Positions 41,185 through 49,991 of a stretch of DNA of 64,000 nucleotides are shown here, piece by piece (within the stretch, counting starts at the first letter, position 1; each line of letters opens with the position of its first letter). Under the pieces are notes generated by a model that did not search any database, was not told the origin of the DNA, and saw nothing but the letters and a program-made list of their open reading frames with translations. The stretch comes from VAYN01 sp963702075. GTDB taxonomy: Bacteria; Actinomycetota; Thermoleophilia; Solirubrobacterales; 70-9. The position numbers and the translations under genes are program-made. The DNA is taken from the NCBI GenBank assembly GCA_963702075.1, contig OY969703.1:2108001-2172000 (forward strand), read 5' to 3'.

Positions 41185-41517
41185 TTGCAGATCTCATTTG
41201 CAAAGCGAAAGCTGCAGAAGACCTGCGAAAAGCATCAATCACTCCAACGAGAGCACGGAGAGGGATGTGCGAAGAAAATCGCGGCGCGGCTCGCCGATTT
41301 GAAAGCGGCGAGCACCCTCGAGGATCTCCGACACCTCCCAGGTGGCTGCCATGAGCTCGATGGCAAACGGACTGGCCAGTTGGCCTTGGAGCTTCCGGAT
41401 GGAAAGCGGCTGATTGTCAAGCCAGCCGAAAGGCCAGCACCTACGAAGCAAGATGGGGGGCTGAATTGGAGCGCAGTTGAGGCAATCGTGGTCATTGAGA
41501 TTGTGGATTACCACTGA
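41185..41517 (+). CDS. higB: HigB/RelE-like toxin
   Basis: A 110-residue RelE-fold protein starting at TTG. Features include an N-terminal strand ISFAKRKLQKTC, helix GCAKKIAARLADLKAASTLE, the DLRHLPGGCHELDGKRTGQL turn, strand LALELPDGKRLIVKP and the C-terminal VVIEIVDYH with the usual terminal Tyr-His. It precedes the HTH-ImmA protein by 14 nt, the normal higBA order. HigB toxins cleave translated mRNA. Confidence 0.8.
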   Translation: MQISFAKRKLQKTCEKHQSLQREHGEGCAKKIAARLADLKAASTLEDLRHLPGGCHELDGKRTGQLALELPDGKRLIVKPAERPAPTKQDGGLNWSAVEAIVVIEIVDYH

Positions 41518-41531
41518 AGGGGGTGACAAAC

Positions 41532-42629
41532 ATGGCCAACAATCAACCTCTCGACGAGTTTTCTCCTGACTACATTCCGCCTCCCGGCGAGACGGTCGCG
41601 GATCTACTCGAAGAGCACGAGATGACCCAGACGGAGCTAGCAAATCGTCTCGGTGTCTCTCTCAAGCACCTAAATCAAATCGTTAAGGGTGGCGCCTCGA
41701 TCTCTGCTGAGCTCGCCCTAGGTCTTGAACGAGTGTTTTCAGTTCCGGCTGATTTTTGGTTGACTCGCGAGGCGATCTTCCGGGCCCACGAGGCAAGGAT
41801 TGAGGAAGAACCAGGCCTAAAAAAGGCACTAACCTGGGCTGAGCAGTTCCCGATCAAAGAGCTTCAAAAAAGGGGATTCCTCCCTCGAGGTCTTAAGGAC
41901 GAGAAGCTCGTTGCTGCACTGCTGAAGTTCCTAGGAATCGCCAGCCCAAAGCAATGGGCAAGCCCAGCTGTCGCCTACCGCAAATCCCATCGGTTCGAGA
42001 GCGACGAGTTCGCGCTGGCGGCGTGGTTACGGATTGGAGAGATCGAAGCTAAGGAGATCAGCTGCGATCCGTTTGATGCCGAGCGTTTTCGAGACGCGCT
42101 TGAACAAGCGCGCGGCTTGACGCAGTTAAGTCCAACTGCCTGGCAGGAAGAGTTGGTAAATCTCTGCGCCAGCGCAGGAGTCGCGGTCGTCATCGTTGAG
42201 CATTTCAAAGCATCACGGGTCAACGGCGCTACGCGATGGCTGAGTCCGAGCAAGGCGCTCATTCAGCTCAGCATCCGCTATCGCTGGGAGGACATTTTCT
42301 GGTTCACGTTCTTCCATGAGGCTGGACACGTCCTTCTTCACCAGAAGAAGGAGGTCTTTGTTGAGCCAGAAAAGCAGCCGAAACCCGACTCCGTTGACCC
42401 CAAGTTGCGCGAACTAGAGAATGAGGCAAATCGTTTTGCGTCAAAGATGCTCATTCCATCACGCTTTGAGTCGAGACTTCCAACGATGCAGCTTGGCGAA
42501 ATCTCAGCTTTTGCAAAGCACATCGGAATCGCACCGGCAAGTGTCGTCGGGCGACTCCAGCACGACCGCTTTCTTCGCTACAACCAGGGCAATCACCTGA
42601 GGCGTCGGCTTGTATTTGTAGATAACTGA
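41532..42629 (+). CDS. higA: HigA-type antitoxin fused to ImmA/IrrE zinc peptidase
   Basis: A 365-residue two-domain protein. Residues about 20-80 are a Xre/HigA helix-turn-helix: ETVADLLEEHEMTQTELANR, LGVSLKHLNQIVKGGASISA. The C-terminal half is an ImmA/IrrE domain with the zinc motif FFHEAGHVLLHQ and a downstream NEANRFASKMLIP glutamate. Most HigA proteins are about 100 residues, so this is the long, protease-fused kind. The ATG at 41532 follows AAGGGGG; GTG 41523 is the alternative. The protease part may degrade the toxin partner or the antitoxin itself (inference). Confidence 0.87.
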   Translation: MANNQPLDEFSPDYIPPPGETVADLLEEHEMTQTELANRLGVSLKHLNQIVKGGASISAELALGLERVFSVPADFWLTREAIFRAHEARIEEEPGLKKALTWAEQFPIKELQKRGFLPRGLKDEKLVAALLKFLGIASPKQWASPAVAYRKSHRFESDEFALAAWLRIGEIEAKEISCDPFDAERFRDALEQARGLTQLSPTAWQEELVNLCASAGVAVVIVEHFKASRVNGATRWLSPSKALIQLSIRYRWEDIFWFTFFHEAGHVLLHQKKEVFVEPEKQPKPDSVDPKLRELENEANRFASKMLIPSRFESRLPTMQLGEISAFAKHIGIAPASVVGRLQHDRFLRYNQGNHLRRRLVFVDN

Positions 42630-42660
42630 TTGCGTTCTTAGGCGATGCCGGGAGGCGCCA

Positions 42661-43611
42661 TCACCGAACAACCGCGAACGCCCCCGCGCGAGTGGATCGC
42701 CCTACCCCCCGGGTTCCGGCGGCCAGTAGATCGCCGAGTTGCAGCTTCGACGCATTGATCGATAGCGCCAGGTCCCGCTTCACCAGTTCGTCGGCGATCT
42801 GAATCTGGTGATCGTCTACGTGCTCGCCCAAGGCGTAGCGGCGGGGGATCAGGAGGGGGCAGACGCCTACCTCGAAGGCGGCTAGGGCGGTGCCTACGCC
42901 GGCGTGGGCTACTACGGCGTCGGCCTCGTGCATTGCTTGGCTTAGATCGGCTTCGGGGATCGCGTCGTGGCCTTGGATGCCAAATCGGGTTACGTCGGTG
43001 TCGCCCGTCTGCCAGAGGACTTCGGTCTCTTCGGGAAGCACTTGTAGGAGGCGCTCGACAACTCGACTGAAGTCGTAGCCTCGGTAGGTGCCCAGGGTGA
43101 CTACTACCTTGTCGAGGCGCTCGGGTGGGCCCTCTGGTCGCTCCTCCCCCGCGAAGGTGTCGAAGACGCTCCCCCGGTACTGCCAGCGCTCGTCGGCCCA
43201 GGACCTGTATTGGGTGTAGAGGTTGACTCCCGGGATCTTGGTCATGAGCTTGCCGCTCAGCGAGGGGCCTTCGATCCTCGCGGCGCTCTCTACGAAGTGG
43301 CATGGCAGGCCCTTCGCCCGCCCGTAGGCGAAGTACGCCAGCGCTACGGCGCTGCCGGTGCTCAGGACCATTTCGGGCTGGCGCCGCTTGAAGATCCGCC
43401 TCGCATGCGCCAGATTCCGCGCCACGTTCACCGGGTCCCTCCCCCCTACGAACGGCACCCAGTCGACCTCCTCCCCCGCCAGCAGCGACCTTGCCTGCGG
43501 GGTGTCGAAGGTCACCCAGCTGAACGGGGGCTCGGTGCCCTCCACCCTGTCCTTCAGGTGGTGCAGCTCCTTCAGATGCCCCCCGCTGGAGGCGACCAGG
43601 AGGGCGCTCAC
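42661..43611 (-). CDS. Fused Alg14/Alg13-type glycosyltransferase (PssD/PssE-like)
   Basis: A 316-residue GT-B enzyme. The N-terminal half begins SALLVASSGGHLKELHHLKD, the Alg14/PssD motif, and contains LSTGSAVALAYFAYGRAKG. The C-terminal half resembles Alg13/PssE and the GT28 C-domain: VVVTLGTYRGYDFSRVVERL and AVVAHAGVGTALAAFEVG. In many organisms these halves are separate polypeptides; here they are fused. It would add the second sugar to a lipid-linked precursor. Its GTG start overlaps the upstream gene's stop. Confidence 0.85.
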   Translation of the reverse strand: MSALLVASSGGHLKELHHLKDRVEGTEPPFSWVTFDTPQARSLLAGEEVDWVPFVGGRDPVNVARNLAHARRIFKRRQPEMVLSTGSAVALAYFAYGRAKGLPCHFVESAARIEGPSLSGKLMTKIPGVNLYTQYRSWADERWQYRGSVFDTFAGEERPEGPPERLDKVVVTLGTYRGYDFSRVVERLLQVLPEETEVLWQTGDTDVTRFGIQGHDAIPEADLSQAMHEADAVVAHAGVGTALAAFEVGVCPLLIPRRYALGEHVDDHQIQIADELVKRDLALSINASKLQLGDLLAAGTRGVGRSTRAGAFAVVR

Positions 43612-44519
43612 AACTCCCAGTGCGAGGCGACGAGCTCGCGGGTGTTGCGGATGTTGGCCCGGCTGGAGGCGCCGAAGACGATCGAGTGGATGTTCGGTTG
43701 CGAACAGACCCACTCGATCGCCTCGGCGGGCGGGATGGCCCCGGATGCGTAGACGGACATCGCGATCGCCCGACAGCGGTGCTCGCGGAGCGCCGCCTCG
43801 TAGGCGTCGAGGCCGCCGCACATCCGGAAGCCGATCTTGTTGATGTTGGCGCAGACGACCGGGTCCTCGATCCCGACCTCGTCCAGCACCGTCAACAGCA
43901 AGGGCAGGTTCATGGTGATGAAGCCGGGCTCGGCGCCGTAGCGCTCGCGCACGTGGTCGGCGAAGACGCGGAAAGCGTCCTTGAAGCCGAGCCCGAGCAG
44001 CAGGTCGACGACCAGGTTCTGGAGGAAGACGACCGGCGTCCGCAGGCCCTGGAACATCTTCATCTCGGCGTCGATCAGCAGCGTCGTCATCCCCTCGATG
44101 TCCTTCTTCGCCAGCGAGGCGCCGCCGCGGATCGCCGCGTCGAACAGCCCCTCCTCGGGCAGGAAGCGTTTGACCGCGCCGAGCATCCCGTTCTCGGTCA
44201 CCGCGTTGGCGTACTTGTGCGCGTAGGGCATGCCGGGATAGAAGGCGAACCCGCTGTAGCGGTCAGGATGCGCGCGCATGTGGTCGCAGACCAGGGCGAT
44301 GCGGTCGTGGGTCGTGCACATGAAGGTCCGCACGCCCTCCTCGTAGGCGGCGTCGAGGACGTCGATCACCGCCTCGATCTCGCGAAAGCGCATCGCCTGG
44401 GCGCGCGCTTTCTCCTCGGACATGTGGTTGATCCCGAAGAACTGGTTGTCGCCGAAGAGCAGGCGGTCGAGGCCGGTCGCGGTCTGCGCCGGGCCGACGG
44501 CGTCGGGAGCGATGCTCAT
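43608..44519 (-). CDS. Aldo/keto-reductase-like TIM-barrel protein
   Basis: A 303-residue protein. It begins ATGLDRLLFGDNQFFGINHM and contains AVIDVLDAAYEEGVRTFMCT, then VVCANINKIGFRMCGGLDAY and the closing SIVFGASSRANIRNTRELV, which is the aldo/keto reductase cofactor-binding end (FGASSxxNI). The usual Asp/Tyr/Lys/His tetrad is not clearly conserved, so it may be a divergent or non-redox family member. It lies in a chain of genes with 4-nt overlaps. Confidence 0.65.
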   Translation of the reverse strand: MSIAPDAVGPAQTATGLDRLLFGDNQFFGINHMSEEKARAQAMRFREIEAVIDVLDAAYEEGVRTFMCTTHDRIALVCDHMRAHPDRYSGFAFYPGMPYAHKYANAVTENGMLGAVKRFLPEEGLFDAAIRGGASLAKKDIEGMTTLLIDAEMKMFQGLRTPVVFLQNLVVDLLLGLGFKDAFRVFADHVRERYGAEPGFITMNLPLLLTVLDEVGIEDPVVCANINKIGFRMCGGLDAYEAALREHRCRAIAMSVYASGAIPPAEAIEWVCSQPNIHSIVFGASSRANIRNTRELVASHWEL

Positions 44520-45625
44520 GCTGCCGCCCTCCTGCCGAAGACCCGCCGCCGCGGCTTCGCCGGCGCCGCCGGCGCCTCGCCGCCGAAGTCGCTGGTCAGG
44601 GTCGAGGGACCGCGCTCGGCGTCGGCGACCATCATCGCGATCGTGCGGTCGGTGATCGCGGCACTGGCGAAACCTCCCTCGCCGCCGGCTTCCCCTCGCC
44701 CGACCCGCTCGACGAACGCTTCCAGCTGGGCGCTGTACTCCTCGCCGCGCAGGTAGAACCAGACCGGCTTGGTCAGCTCGGTCGTGTAGCGGACGTTCCA
44801 GCCGCCTTCGTAGCCCTCCGGCACCTTCGCGTCCTCGCGCAGGTAGGTCTGGACTTCCTGGCGGTCGGCGAAGATCCGCCCCGCCGTCCCCCAGATCGTC
44901 ACCCGCGTCGTCATCTTGCGGTAGGACTCGTCGGACCAGTCGACCGAGATCTGCCCGGTGCGACCGCCGTCGAAGTAGAGGGTGCTGAGCGCGCCGTCGT
45001 CGGTCTCGCTGGAGAAGATCCGCGGCAGCACCGTGCCGCCGACGCCGACCGGCGTGCCCATGTACCAGTGGACGAGGTTGATCACGTGGGCGGCGTAGTC
45101 GAACAGGCACCCTCCGCCCTCGGACTTCGAGCTGCGCCAGGTCTTCCCCTTCGGCTTGAGGACGACCGGGCCGTAGGCCTCGCCCATCACGTGGGTGACC
45201 TCGCCGATCGCGCCGAAGTCGAGCAGCCGCTTGACCTCCTGGAAGGCCGCGACGAAGCGGTTGTGGTACCCGACCTGGGTGACGAGGCCGCGCTCGGCGG
45301 CGAGCCCGGCGAGCAGGTCGGCATCGGCCGCGGTCAGGGTCAGCGGCTTCTCGCAGAAGACGTGGACGTCGCGCTCCAGCGCCGTGCGGACCATCTCGAC
45401 GTGGAAGCGCGAGGGGGTCGCGATCACCACCGCGTCGGGCTTCGCCTCCTCGAGCAGGCGGCCGTAGTCGCTGTAAGTGGGGACACCGGTGTTCTTCTCC
45501 AGCACGCCGAGCACGTACTTGGCGCTGTCGCAGACGCCGACCAGCTCGACCTCTGGGTGCGCGTTCAGCAGAGCGTGATGAGAGAGGCCCATCTTCCCGA
45601 GGCCGACGACGACGACGCGGATCAC
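44516..45625 (-). CDS. Gfo/Idh/MocA-family NAD(P)-dependent sugar oxidoreductase
   Basis: A 369-residue enzyme. The Rossmann part starts VVVVGLGKMGLSHHALLNAH, and the family motif DVHVFCEKPLTLTAADAD includes the catalytic EKP lysine. The second domain contains SKSEGGGCLFDYAAHVINLV, with the G-x-H-x-x-x-D-like metal/substrate region. Related enzymes oxidise or reduce nucleotide sugars at C3. Operon context suggests it modifies a sugar for the nearby polysaccharide pathway. Confidence 0.9.
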   Translation of the reverse strand: MIRVVVVGLGKMGLSHHALLNAHPEVELVGVCDSAKYVLGVLEKNTGVPTYSDYGRLLEEAKPDAVVIATPSRFHVEMVRTALERDVHVFCEKPLTLTAADADLLAGLAAERGLVTQVGYHNRFVAAFQEVKRLLDFGAIGEVTHVMGEAYGPVVLKPKGKTWRSSKSEGGGCLFDYAAHVINLVHWYMGTPVGVGGTVLPRIFSSETDDGALSTLYFDGGRTGQISVDWSDESYRKMTTRVTIWGTAGRIFADRQEVQTYLREDAKVPEGYEGGWNVRYTTELTKPVWFYLRGEEYSAQLEAFVERVGRGEAGGEGGFASAAITDRTIAMMVADAERGPSTLTSDFGGEAPAAPAKPRRRVFGRRAAA

Positions 45626-47316
45626 GCCGCCACCTCCACAGCCGGGTGCGCCGCCTGCCCTTGCAGGTCAGCGGCGAGATGATCGGCGAGCCGCACCGCG
45701 AAGGCGGTCAGCATGAAGGTCGAGTTGGCCTGGCCGGAAGTCGGGAAGGCCGAGCTGCTGGCGACGAAGAGATCCTCGAAGCCGTGGACCGCGAGGTTCG
45801 CGTCGAGCACCCCGTCGGCCGGGTCGGCGGCCATCCGCGTCGTGCCCGACTGGTGGTAGCCGCCGAAGAGCTGATCCCGCGCCGCCGCCTCGACATCCTC
45901 GTAGAGGAACTCGACCCGCCCCAGCCCCTGCTCGCGCAGCGAGCGGTCGAGCAGCTCGTGCGCGCGCCGCACGGCGGCGACGTCGAGGTCAGAGAAGGTC
46001 AGGCGCGTGCGCAGCCGCGGCATCCCCAGCGCATCGAGCTCATCGGTCGGCTCGACCCGGCTCTGCCGGTGCGGCAGGTGCTCGCCGTGGTAGCAGAGCG
46101 GATAGGCGTTGGCGGGGCTGGGAACGAAGAACCCGGGCACCTTGCGGCCGCGCCGCAGGAACCTTTCGTAAGCGAATCGGAGCGCGAAGGAGACCGTTCC
46201 CGGCAGGTCGCGCAGGACGTTGCGGAAGTGGTCGCGCAGGCGCGGCGGCGCCAGCGTTTGCAGGTGGTGCCGGCGGATGCCCTCGGCGACGAAGCGACCG
46301 CCCAGCGGCGAGGCCAGCATCAGGTAAACGAAGGAGAGGACGCCACTGCGGTGGTCGGCGTTGCCGACTTCCTCGTTGACCAGCCACAGCACCGAGTTCG
46401 GCAGTCCTTCGACCTGTTGCAGCTCTGGGTCGAAGCTAAAGCGACGGCGGACGTAGACGCCGTCGCGGTCGCGCTCGTGCGAGTAGATCGTCTCCTCGGG
46501 CGGGGTCGTGAAGCGGACGCGGCCGACCCGGACCTCGACGTGGGCCATGTACCAGCGGCCGAGGTGGCCGGAGTGGTTGCCGAGGCCCTGCGGGTCACGG
46601 CGGCGGGAGGCGAAGAGCAGGCGCGTGTTTTCCAGGCCGCCGGCGGCGAGGACGTAGCGCCGCGCCCGCACCTCGACCCGGCTGCCGTCGGCCCGGCGGG
46701 CGACGAGGTGGTCGACCCTGCGATCGCCGTGCTCGCTGCCGCCCTCGGCCGGGACCACCTCGGTGCAGGTGAGGTCGGCCGCCAGCCGCAGCCCCGGCGT
46801 CCGCTGCAACGCCTCCCGATAGACGGCACCGAACCGCGTCGGCAGCGACCAGCGCTCGAGGTCGGAGGCGCGCACCTCGCCGTCCTCCCAGCCCGGGACC
46901 AGCGTCCGCCGCGCCAGCTCCGGGATCTCCCCGGCGTTGAAGACCGGCTCACCGCAGCGGCACCACTCGGCCGCCCGCTCCATATAAGGGGCGACGTCCT
47001 CGTAGCCGAGCGGCCAGCGCGCCTCGCCGACCGCCTCGCGTGGCGCGAAGTCGATCGGGTCGAAGGCGACGCAGCGCCCGCCCCAGAGGTTCGAGGCGCC
47101 GCCGATCTGCCGCCGGGTCGCCAGCGACATCGCGTCGTGGTGGGGATCGTCGCCGACGGTTTCGCCGAGCTCCTGCCGCTGCGAGTTCGAGCGCTCCCCC
47201 CCGCTCTCGATCAACAGCACCTGGTGGCCGGCCCTCGCCAGCTCCAGCGCGACGATGATCCCCGCCGGCCCGGCGCCAACGACGGCGACCTCGGACTCGA
47301 GCCGCTGCTCAGGCAT
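45622..47316 (-). CDS. GMC-family FAD-dependent oxidoreductase
   Basis: A 564-residue flavoprotein. The N-terminal FAD motif is EVAVVGAGPAGIIVALELAR, followed by the GMC signature GGASNLWGGRCVAFDPIDFA. The C-terminus holds HQSGTTRMAADPADGVLDAN and SSSAFPTSGQANSTFMLTAF, where the conserved His/Asn lie. GMC enzymes oxidise alcohols or sugars. In this position, coupled to a MocA-type and two aldo/keto-reductase genes, oxidation of a sugar hydroxyl is likely. Confidence 0.9.
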   Translation of the reverse strand: MPEQRLESEVAVVGAGPAGIIVALELARAGHQVLLIESGGERSNSQRQELGETVGDDPHHDAMSLATRRQIGGASNLWGGRCVAFDPIDFAPREAVGEARWPLGYEDVAPYMERAAEWCRCGEPVFNAGEIPELARRTLVPGWEDGEVRASDLERWSLPTRFGAVYREALQRTPGLRLAADLTCTEVVPAEGGSEHGDRRVDHLVARRADGSRVEVRARRYVLAAGGLENTRLLFASRRRDPQGLGNHSGHLGRWYMAHVEVRVGRVRFTTPPEETIYSHERDRDGVYVRRRFSFDPELQQVEGLPNSVLWLVNEEVGNADHRSGVLSFVYLMLASPLGGRFVAEGIRRHHLQTLAPPRLRDHFRNVLRDLPGTVSFALRFAYERFLRRGRKVPGFFVPSPANAYPLCYHGEHLPHRQSRVEPTDELDALGMPRLRTRLTFSDLDVAAVRRAHELLDRSLREQGLGRVEFLYEDVEAAARDQLFGGYHQSGTTRMAADPADGVLDANLAVHGFEDLFVASSSAFPTSGQANSTFMLTAFAVRLADHLAADLQGQAAHPAVEVAA

Positions 47317-48313
47317 CCCCGGCCTCCCAGTCGACTCCGGCGACGAGACGCCGGAAGGTGTCCAGCGGGGCCAGGGAACGCCCGCCGCGCAGCGCCGAGG
47401 CCGCGGCGACCGCCTCGCCGATCCGCTGCGGATGGGTCGTCGCGAAGATCGCCCCGCCCTCGCGGTTGCGGTCGAGCGCGTCCTGCAGCAGCAGCCGCGC
47501 CAGCACCTTTGCATCGGCGCAGTCGAGGCCGATCGTCTGCCGCCAGCGCGTCCGCAACTCCTCGTCGGCGAGCAGGCGGCTGCGGATCCGCCCCAGCGCC
47601 TCGGCCAGGACCCCGAAGTAGATCGGCGGCACCTTGCCTGAGATCTGCGGCGAGTCGAAGGAGAAGATGTCGTGGTGGAGCTGCGGCACGCACTGCGGCC
47701 AGCCCGTCGCCAGCAGGAGCGAAGGACCCGCCTCGCCGGAGATCCCCCAGGCCCGGATCCGACCCGCCTCGCGCAGACCTTCCAGCGCCCCGACCAGCTC
47801 GTCCATGTCGGGAAGCGCGACCGCGGCAGGGTCGTGGACAAAGAGGACGTCGACGTAGTCGGTGCCGAGCTCGCGCAGGCTTGTCTCGAGGCTGGCGCAA
47901 GCGCTGGCGGCGTCGTAGCGGCGCGGGGTGTGCAGCGAGCCTTCGTTGCGCTTCACCCGCGCCCGCAGCGCGGGGAAGCGGGCGAGCAGCGCCCGCGCCG
48001 GCGCCTGCAGGGGCGCCAGGCTGCCGATCTTCCCGCCCGGATCGATCCCGAACTTGGTCGCGATCGCGATCTCCTCGCGCCGGCCCTTGGCGAAGCGCCC
48101 GAGTTCGCCCTCGGCCGCTCCCAGCCCATACATCCGGGCGACGTCGAAGTGGCGGATCCCCTGCTCGAAGGCTTCGGACAGGAGCGCCTGGCGGCGCCGG
48201 CGCGAGGGCAGCCGCATCAGGCTGGCGCAGCCGAAGCCGAGGCGGACGTTGGCCCGCTTCCCGTAAAGGAATTCGAGGGCAGGTCCGATAGAGGTGTTAA
48301 AGGTGGTCTGCAC
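47309..48313 (-). CDS. Aldo/keto reductase
   Basis: A 334-residue TIM-barrel oxidoreductase. The catalytic tetrad is visible: Asp and Tyr in IRHFDVARMYGLGAAEG, Lys in IATKFGIDPGG, and His in DVLFVHDPAAVALP. It starts the minus-strand run 48313-42661 in which every gene overlaps the next by 4-8 nt. The substrate is probably a sugar intermediate shared with the GMC and MocA-type enzymes. Confidence 0.87.
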   Translation of the reverse strand: MQTTFNTSIGPALEFLYGKRANVRLGFGCASLMRLPSRRRRQALLSEAFEQGIRHFDVARMYGLGAAEGELGRFAKGRREEIAIATKFGIDPGGKIGSLAPLQAPARALLARFPALRARVKRNEGSLHTPRRYDAASACASLETSLRELGTDYVDVLFVHDPAAVALPDMDELVGALEGLREAGRIRAWGISGEAGPSLLLATGWPQCVPQLHHDIFSFDSPQISGKVPPIYFGVLAEALGRIRSRLLADEELRTRWRQTIGLDCADAKVLARLLLQDALDRNREGGAIFATTHPQRIGEAVAAASALRGGRSLAPLDTFRRLVAGVDWEAGDA

Positions 48314-48338
48314 GGTTATTAGGGATTAGGAGCTTTTG

Positions 48339-48623
48339 GTGACTCAGCTACTGGACTCCACGGTCGCGATCGTTGCCCTCGCAGCGCTGGCATGGGTCGC
48401 CGTGGCGACGGTCGTGATCGCAGCCTGCAAGGCCGCCGCCCGTGCGGACGCGGAAATGAATGCCGAGGACAGGGCGGTGGCGATGGCCGGCCCGATGGGG
48501 TGGCTCCTCTCACAGTCCTCTCCGGGCGAGCACGTGGCCTACGGTGCGCAGGAGGATCTTCACGTCCCCCCAGAGCGACCAGTTGGCGACGTACAGGTAA
48601 TCCATCGCGCCCATCTCGCGTAG
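48339..48623 (+). CDS. Possible small membrane protein, overlapping the glycosylphosphotransferase gene
   Basis: A reading frame of 94 residues from GTG 48339. It has one hydrophobic helix (AIVALAALAWVAVATVVIAA) and a charged segment after it. The last 114 nt overlap the convergent 48510-49991 gene, and the protein's C-terminal third has the look of an antisense translation. The first 55 residues are plausible; the full length is doubtful. Confidence 0.3.
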   Translation: MTQLLDSTVAIVALAALAWVAVATVVIAACKAAARADAEMNAEDRAVAMAGPMGWLLSQSSPGEHVAYGAQEDLHVPPERPVGDVQVIHRAHLA

Positions 48624-49991
48624 CGGCACCCGCGCCGGACCGAGGATCTGCCAGGGCCCGGTGATCCCGGGCATCAGCTCGAGGCGGCGGCGGTACCAGC
48701 CGCGCACGTGCTGGTCCTCGTCGACGACCAGAGGCCGCGGCCCGACCAGGCTCATCTCCCCCCGGACCACGTTGAAGAGCTGCGGCAACTCGTCGAGCGA
48801 GGTCTTGCGCAGCAGCCTGCCGACCCGGGTGATCCGGGGGTCCTCGGCGATCTTGAAGAGACCGTCCTTGGCTTCGTTTTGGTCCCTCAGCGCGTCCTTC
48901 AGCGCCTCGGCGTCGGGGACCATCGTGCGGAACTTGTAGACCTCGAAGTGGCGGCCGTGACGGCCGACGCGGCGCTGCTTGAAGAAGACCGGGCCGCGGC
49001 TGTCGAGCTTGATCGCGATCGCGATCGCCGCCATTACCGGCGCCACCGCGATCAGCCCCAGCGTCGCGCCGAGGAGGTCGAAGCCGCGCTTGACGACGAT
49101 CGAGGAGCGGGTCAGCGAGAAGCGCCTGATCCCCATCACCGTCACCCCGTGCAGGTCGTCGAACTCGACCGAGGAGCCAACCGCCTCGAGCAGCCGCGGC
49201 AACACGCTGACCTTGACCCCGACCGCCTCCAGGGTGCAGACGAGATCGAGCATCTTTTCCGGCTCGAAGCTGTCGGGGGCGACCACCGCGCGCTGCACGT
49301 CGAGCGAGCGGGCGAGGTCGCGAATCTCGCGCAGGCGCGCCGCCGAGGCGCCGTCGGAGGCCCAGGCCGGTGCCTCGGCCGGGTCGAGCGCCCCCACCAG
49401 CGCCGCCTTCAGCCCGTGGTTGTCTGCGAGCTTGGAGCGGATCGTCTCCGCCGCGGCGCGGTCGCCGATGAACAGGCAGCGCTCGGTCGGGGCGGTGCTG
49501 AGGGCGAAGGCCCGGGCGCTGGCCCGGGTGACGACGAGGAAGACGAGGAGCAGCGCCCAGAGGCCGAGCGCCTCCGAGCGGCCGAGGATGCCGCCGCCGA
49601 TGATGAAGCCGCCGGCGAGCCAGGCGCAGAAGGCGCCGAGGGTCGCGACCTGAAAGAGCTTGGGGGCCTCGTCCAGGGTGGTCTTGTGCAGCAGCGCTTC
49701 GTCGCGGTCGTAGAGGCCGACCACCTTGGCGCCGACCAGGACCACCAGCAGCCCGGCGATCCCGACCCAGGTGATCCGCAGCGAGCGGCCCGAGAGCTCG
49801 GCGAGGACGGTGACGGCGAGGACGAAGGCGGTGAGGTCGGCAAGGAGCAGCGAGCGACGGAAGAGCTGGTCGCGTTTGTAGCCGACGCGACCGGGCTCGA
49901 TGCGGCTGCCGGCGACGTGGAAGTCGGCGGCCTCCGGCGCCGCGACCGGTGCCGCGGCGACGTTCGCTTCGGTCCCCAAGCCTCCGCTCAC
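48510..49991 (-). CDS. Polyprenyl glycosylphosphotransferase (WbaP/CpsE type)
   Basis: A 493-residue initiating sugar-phosphate transferase. The N half has four to five membrane helices and a Rossmann-like CoA-binding/PglD-like region (RCLFIGDRAAAETIRSKLAD). The C-terminal catalytic domain contains KRGFDLLGATLGLIAVAPVM, GPVFFKQRRVGRHGRHFEVY, KFRTM, and TSLDELPQLFNVVRGEMSLV ahead of GPRP. It loads the first sugar phosphate onto undecaprenyl phosphate, starting polymer synthesis. Its ATG overlaps the stop of the LuxR-type regulator (ATGA), linking its expression to that regulator. Confidence 0.93.
   Translation of the reverse strand: MSGGLGTEANVAAAPVAAPEAADFHVAGSRIEPGRVGYKRDQLFRRSLLLADLTAFVLAVTVLAELSGRSLRITWVGIAGLLVVLVGAKVVGLYDRDEALLHKTTLDEAPKLFQVATLGAFCAWLAGGFIIGGGILGRSEALGLWALLLVFLVVTRASARAFALSTAPTERCLFIGDRAAAETIRSKLADNHGLKAALVGALDPAEAPAWASDGASAARLREIRDLARSLDVQRAVVAPDSFEPEKMLDLVCTLEAVGVKVSVLPRLLEAVGSSVEFDDLHGVTVMGIRRFSLTRSSIVVKRGFDLLGATLGLIAVAPVMAAIAIAIKLDSRGPVFFKQRRVGRHGRHFEVYKFRTMVPDAEALKDALRDQNEAKDGLFKIAEDPRITRVGRLLRKTSLDELPQLFNVVRGEMSLVGPRPLVVDEDQHVRGWYRRRLELMPGITGPWQILGPARVPLREMGAMDYLYVANWSLWGDVKILLRTVGHVLARRGL

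Noticed and set aside
45646..48291. 881-codon plus-strand open frame
   Set aside because: It is antisense to the GMC oxidoreductase and aldo/keto reductase genes; no motif, no plausible start, extreme Arg/Ala/Pro composition in the second half.
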